A stretch of 49,622 nucleotides of DNA from UBA11606 sp964513285. GTDB lineage: Bacteria; Actinomycetota; Acidimicrobiia; Acidimicrobiales; Aldehydirespiratoraceae. A program made the position numbers and the translations under genes. The stretch spans positions 1 to 49,622 of the forward strand of contig CAZEML010000008.1 in NCBI GenBank assembly GCA_964513285.1, read 5' to 3'. This document shows positions 46,251 to 49,622 of this stretch, piece by piece. Position 1 is the first letter of the stretch, and the number at the start of each line of letters is the position of its first letter. The notes under the pieces are model-generated. The model saw only the letters and a program-made list of their open reading frames with translations, was not told the origin of the DNA and searched no databases.

Positions 46251-47432
46251 TTAGTCGGCGGGGCCGAGGACGATCGTGCCGTTGTGGCCGCCGAACCCGA
46301 AGCTGTTGGACAGCGACGGGCCGGGCTCCCAATCGGCGGGGCCATCGCGGACGATGTTGATCGCCGGAAGCTCCGGATCGGGATCGACGAGACCGGCGGT
46401 CGGCGGAACCTGCTTGTGCTGCATGGCGAGCAGAACGGCAACCGCCTCGAGGGCGCCGGCGCCGCCGAGGGCGTGACCGGTGATGCCCTTGGTCGAGGTG
46501 ACCAGCGGGCTGGAGTCGTCGGTGCCGAACACCTTGGCGACCGCCTCGGCCTCAGCAGCGTCGTTCTTGTCGGTCGACGTGCCGTGGGCGTTGATGTGGC
46601 GGACCTGCTCGGGCGTGATACCGGCATCCTCCATCGCCAACTGCATGCACGTGACCGCACCCACGCCGCCCGGTGACGGGGCCGTGATGTGGTGGGCGTC
46701 GGCGGTGGAGGCCGAACCGAGCACCTCGCCGAGGATGGTGGCGCCACGCTCGACGGCCATGTCCCATTCCTCGAGGATGAGGATGGCGGCGCCTTCGGCC
46801 ATGACGAAGCCGTCACGGTTGGTGTCGAACGGGCGACTGTCGCCGCTGTTCGACAGGGCCGTCATGTTGCCGAAGCCGGCGACCGCGGTGGGGGTGAACG
46901 GCGCCTCGGCACCGCCCGCCATCACGACGTCGCAGCGGCCGTCGGCGACCATGCGGGCCGCGTTGCCGATGGCGTGGGTGCCGGCGGCACAGGCGGTGAC
47001 CGTGTTCTCACACGGACCCTGCCAGCCGTAGCGCATCGAGATCGTCGCGGCCGGGGCGTTGGCCATCATCATCGGCACGAGGAACGGCGAGACCCGACGC
47101 TCACCCTTGGTGAGGCGGACTTCGATCTGTTCTTCGAGCGTGCCGATGCCGCCCACGCCGGTCCCAACGAAGGTGCCGCGCCGAGCCGGGTCGGCGGTGA
47201 TCTCACCGGCCTGCTCGAGCGCCTCGGCGGCCGCGGCCAGGGTGAACTGGCTCACCCGGTCGCTGCGACGGGCTTCCTTGGGGTTGTCGAAGTAGGGCGC
47301 GGGGTCCCAGTCCTCGATCTGGCGGAAACCGTTGGGCGCCGGCGAGAGCAGGCCGTTCCAGAAGGCGTCCTTGCCGATGCCGGCGGGCGCGACGACGCCG
47401 ATGCCGGTGACGGCGACGCGACGGCCCTGCAT
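46251..47432 (-). CDS. fabF: Beta-ketoacyl-ACP synthase II
   Basis: Chain-elongating condensing enzyme of 393 residues. Active-site Cys148 is in TVTACAAGTHAIG; the two histidines are in NAHGTSTDKND and GHALGGAGALEA, with Lys in TSTKGITGH. NSFGFGGHNGTIV closes the family set. ATG 47432 overlaps the acpP stop. It is the last gene of the right-to-left fatty-acid operon. Confidence 0.95.
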   Translation of the reverse strand: MQGRRVAVTGIGVVAPAGIGKDAFWNGLLSPAPNGFRQIEDWDPAPYFDNPKEARRSDRVSQFTLAAAAEALEQAGEITADPARRGTFVGTGVGGIGTLEEQIEVRLTKGERRVSPFLVPMMMANAPAATISMRYGWQGPCENTVTACAAGTHAIGNAARMVADGRCDVVMAGGAEAPFTPTAVAGFGNMTALSNSGDSRPFDTNRDGFVMAEGAAILILEEWDMAVERGATILGEVLGSASTADAHHITAPSPGGVGAVTCMQLAMEDAGITPEQVRHINAHGTSTDKNDAAEAEAVAKVFGTDDSSPLVTSTKGITGHALGGAGALEAVAVLLAMQHKQVPPTAGLVDPDPELPAINIVRDGPADWEPGPSLSNSFGFGGHNGTIVLGPAD

Positions 47433-47662
47433 CAGAGCTTGGACTCGACCAGGTCGAAGGCGGCCTTGATGGTGTTCACGCCCTCGAGCTCTTCTTCTTC
47501 GACGTTGACGTCGAACTCCTCTTCGAGCGCCATGACGAGCTCGACCAGGTCGAGGCTGTCGGCGTCGAGGGACTCGAAGGTCGCCTCGGGCACGACCTGC
47601 GCCGCGTCGACGGAAAGGACCTCGACGGCGCACTTCGTGAATCGTTCGAAGTTGTCACTCAC
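47432..47662 (-). CDS. acpP: Acyl carrier protein
   Basis: Acidic 76-residue carrier protein; the phosphopantetheine serine is Ser36 in LDADSLDLVELVM. I take GTG 47662 as start: it gives the usual ACP length and GGAG lies 8 bases upstream. An ATG 5 bases earlier is out of frame. It lies 80 bases downstream of fabG and overlaps fabF. Confidence 0.95.
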   Translation of the reverse strand: MSDNFERFTKCAVEVLSVDAAQVVPEATFESLDADSLDLVELVMALEEEFDVNVEEEELEGVNTIKAAFDLVESKL

Positions 47663-47742
47663 TGCATTGCTCCATTGGTTGGTGACCCCCTCGTCCAGCG
47701 ACGGGGTCGAAAGATCGGTTGTGAGGGCGTCAGACAGGCTAC

Positions 47743-48453
47743 TCAGCCCATCGAGTACCCACCATCGACCGGCAACACGGTACCGGTGATGTAGCCAGCG
47801 GACTCGGACGCGAGGAACTCGACCGCAGCTGCGATCTCGTCGCCTTGGCCGAGTCGGCCGAGCGGGACGACGCTCAGCATCGCTTCGCGCTGATCGTCGG
47901 TGAGCGCCATCAACATGTCGGTCTCGATCGGACCGGGAGCGATGACGTTCGCGGTGATGCCGCGGCTGGCGAACTCCTTCGCGAAGGACTTCGCCATGCC
48001 GATCAAGCCGGCCTTGCTGGCGGCGTAGTTGGCCTGGCCGGCTTGCCCGCCGAGGCCCACGATCGAGGAGATGAAGATCATGCGGCCCCAACGGCCCTTC
48101 ATCATCCCCTTGGACACGCGCTTGGCGACGCGGAAACCGCCGGTGAGGTTGGCGTCGACGACGTCGATGAAGTCGTCATCGCTCATGCGCAGGATCAGGC
48201 CGTCCTTGGTCATGCCCGCGTTGGAGACGAGCACCTCGACCGGGCCGAGCTTCTCCTCGATCTCAGAGACGGCGGCGTCGACCGAGGCGGTGTCGGTGAC
48301 GTCGGCCTGCACGACGAGGAGGTCGTCGCTGTCCTCTGCGCTGCCCGAGCGTGAGGTGATGGCGACCCGGTGGCCGGCGGCGGAGAAGCGCTTGGCGATC
48401 GCGTGGCCGATGCCGCGGTTGCCACCGGTGACGAGAACGACGCGGCCGCTCAC
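47743..48453 (-). CDS. fabG: 3-oxoacyl-ACP reductase
   Basis: NADPH-dependent SDR of 236 residues. VLVTGGNRGIGHAIAKRF is the cofactor motif, VSNAGMTKDGLILRM the conserved NAG block, and FISSIVGLGGQAGQANYAASKAG supplies Ser, Tyr and Lys (written as IFISSIVG and NYAASKAG). Unlike many FabG proteins, it is fused in translation to fabH: GTG 48453 overlaps the fabH stop as GTGA. Confidence 0.94.
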   Translation of the reverse strand: MSGRVVLVTGGNRGIGHAIAKRFSAAGHRVAITSRSGSAEDSDDLLVVQADVTDTASVDAAVSEIEEKLGPVEVLVSNAGMTKDGLILRMSDDDFIDVVDANLTGGFRVAKRVSKGMMKGRWGRMIFISSIVGLGGQAGQANYAASKAGLIGMAKSFAKEFASRGITANVIAPGPIETDMLMALTDDQREAMLSVVPLGRLGQGDEIAAAVEFLASESAGYITGTVLPVDGGYSMG

Positions 48454-49370
48454 CACTCCACCACCACGGTTCCCCACGCCATGCCGGCGCCGAAGCCGGT
48501 CATGAGCACGGTGGCGCCGGGCACGAGCGCCCCGGCGTCGTTGGCGGCCGCCATCGCCAGCGGAATGCTGGCGGCGGAGGTGTTGCCGGTGTGTTCGAGC
48601 ACGTTGTGGGTCTTCTCCATCGGGATGCCGAGGCGCTGGCAGATCGCATCGACGATGCGGATGTTGGCTTGGTGGGGGAGGACCACGTCGATGTCGGCGG
48701 CGGTGAGGCCGGCCTGGTCGAGGGCGGTCTCGACCGACCGGGTGACGGCCCGGACCGCTCGTTTGAAGACCTCGCGGCCTTCCATCTTGATGGTGTCTCC
48801 GAGGTCACAGTAGAGGATCGACTTGAGGTCGCCGTTGACTGCGAAGTCCTGCCCGAGCAGGCGACCTTGCTCGTGGCGTTCGAGCACGGCGGCGCCGGCG
48901 CCGTCGCCGAAGAGGATGGCGGTGCCGCGGTCGGTCCAGTCGACGATGGTCGACATGGCGTCGCTGCCGATCACCAGGCTCCGTTCGGGTCCGCCGGGCG
49001 TGAGCATCATCCCGTAGGTGCTGACGTAGGCGTACGGGAACCCGGCGCAGGCGACGTTGAGATCCATCGCTCCGCACTGGATGCCGAGCCCGGCCGCGAC
49101 CTTGGTGGCCGTGCCGGGGAACGTGTGGTCGGGGGTGCTGGTGGCGAGGGTGATGAAGCCGATGTCGTCGGGCACGAGCCCGGCGTCCTTGATGGCCGCG
49201 GCGCCGGCCTCGATCGCCATGGCCGAGGTGAGCCCGCCGACGCGGCGCTCACCGATGCCCGAGCGTTCACGGATCCACTCGTCGGAGGTGTCCATGTTCT
49301 GGGCGAGGTCGTGGTTGGTGACGATCTTCTCGGGAAGCGACGTGCCGATCCCCGCGATGCGGACGGTCAT
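48450..49370 (-). CDS. fabH: Beta-ketoacyl-ACP synthase III
   Basis: Starts fatty-acid synthesis by condensing an acyl-CoA with malonyl-ACP. The 306-residue protein has Cys108 in NVACAGFPYAY, His in LPHQANIRIVDAI and Asn in EHTGNTSAASIPLA, the complete triad. ATG 49370 overlaps the stop of the preceding biotinyl-like gene. No fabD gene lies in this window. Confidence 0.95.
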   Translation of the reverse strand: MTVRIAGIGTSLPEKIVTNHDLAQNMDTSDEWIRERSGIGERRVGGLTSAMAIEAGAAAIKDAGLVPDDIGFITLATSTPDHTFPGTATKVAAGLGIQCGAMDLNVACAGFPYAYVSTYGMMLTPGGPERSLVIGSDAMSTIVDWTDRGTAILFGDGAGAAVLERHEQGRLLGQDFAVNGDLKSILYCDLGDTIKMEGREVFKRAVRAVTRSVETALDQAGLTAADIDVVLPHQANIRIVDAICQRLGIPMEKTHNVLEHTGNTSAASIPLAMAAANDAGALVPGATVLMTGFGAGMAWGTVVVEW

Positions 49371-49622
49371 GCGCGGGTGCGGAGCCAGGCGATGGGCTGA
49401 CGGGACGTCACCCGTTCGCCGTCGTAGGCGAGCACGCCCTTGATCTCGCCGGCGAAGCTGCTGCGGACCTCCATCGAGCCGACCATGCCGAGCAGTTGGC
49501 CGACCTCGATCGTGGTGCCGTCGATGCAGGACTCGTTGGGGTCGAAGATGCCGGCGCCGGGGGAGACGACCATGCGTTCGGTGGCGAAGAGGTGCTCGCC
49601 TTCGAGGACTGCCGGTTGGGCC
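49367..49622 (-). CDS. Biotinyl/lipoyl-domain-like protein lacking the modified lysine (partial)
   Basis: The 3' end of a gene that begins outside the window; 85 codons are visible. GTTIEVGQLLGMVGSMEVRS and GEIKGVLAYDGERVTSRQPI follow the beta-barrel pattern of biotinyl domains, but where BCCP has E-A-M-K-M this protein has G-S-M-E-V, so no lysine is available for biotin. Its stop overlaps the fabH start (ATGA). It may be a structural or regulatory relative of BCCP in the fatty-acid operon. Confidence 0.8.
   Translation of the reverse strand, partial: AQPAVLEGEHLFATERMVVSPGAGIFDPNESCIDGTTIEVGQLLGMVGSMEVRSSFAGEIKGVLAYDGERVTSRQPIAWLRTRA

Overview
The window looks like part of a high-GC actinobacterial chromosome, most plausibly an uncultured member of the Acidimicrobiia assembled from a metagenome. 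The class is an inference. It rests on the high GC content, the gcvH-garA-ftsR-nuclease-merR gene order, a mycothione reductase, a SigR/RsrA-type sigma/anti-sigma pair, a DUF222-HNH endonuclease of the 13E12 type and a group II truncated haemoglobin. No rRNA, tRNA, insertion sequence, prophage or CRISPR array was seen.

Layout. 1-1169: an open frame that joins a sigma-54 activator AAA+ domain to an ABC ATPase lacking Walker A, probably an assembly chimera. 1166-4540: a translationally coupled cobalamin assembly operon (cobO, cobU, cobT, cobS, cobC). 4556-11789: dusB, a Maf domain fused in frame to a cysteine-sulfinate/glutamate-type decarboxylase, a membrane-anchored protein, a YedK/HMCES protein and a HIT protein. 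11813-17298: a phosphatidyltransferase, then gcvH, garA-like, ftsR-like, hpt, bifunctional nuclease, a second merR, a small PD-(D/E)XK-like protein and gcvT. 17303-23491: aroC, glpD, an acyl-CoA synthetase interrupted by an amber codon, a TauD-like dioxygenase and an SDR. 23488-31332: mtr, a cupin, a lipoprotein, an MFS carrier, MaoC and CitE-like proteins, DUF445, VOC and an LLM monooxygenase. 31394-34480: gcvP behind a tandem glycine riboswitch. 34544-39115: a 25-bp tandem repeat, a CPBP protease and a DUF35/thiolase-fold/enoyl-CoA hydratase set. 39077-42638: a redox-stress block (glucuronokinase-like GHMP kinase, rsrA, sigR, a divergent 59-residue zinc anti-sigma-like protein, ccdA and a TlpA-like thioredoxin). 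42671-46188: globin, HU, a DUF222-HNH endonuclease with a LexA-type box on its start codon, peroxiredoxin, a fabZ-like gene and an NTF2-like gene. 46251-49622: a type II fatty-acid operon read right to left (a biotinyl-like protein without the biotin lysine, then fabH, fabG, acpP, fabF).

Regulation. Many starts follow a TANNNT box by only 6-8 bases, which predicts leaderless mRNAs; two divergent gene pairs share overlapping -10 boxes. The genes form several pathway groups: late cobalamin assembly, glycine cleavage (three parts at two loci), thiol/disulfide homeostasis, CoA-ester catabolism and fatty-acid synthesis.

Assembly. There is a 100-N gap at 42482-42581 flanked by identical 55-bp copies; removing one copy and the gap restores an intact gene.
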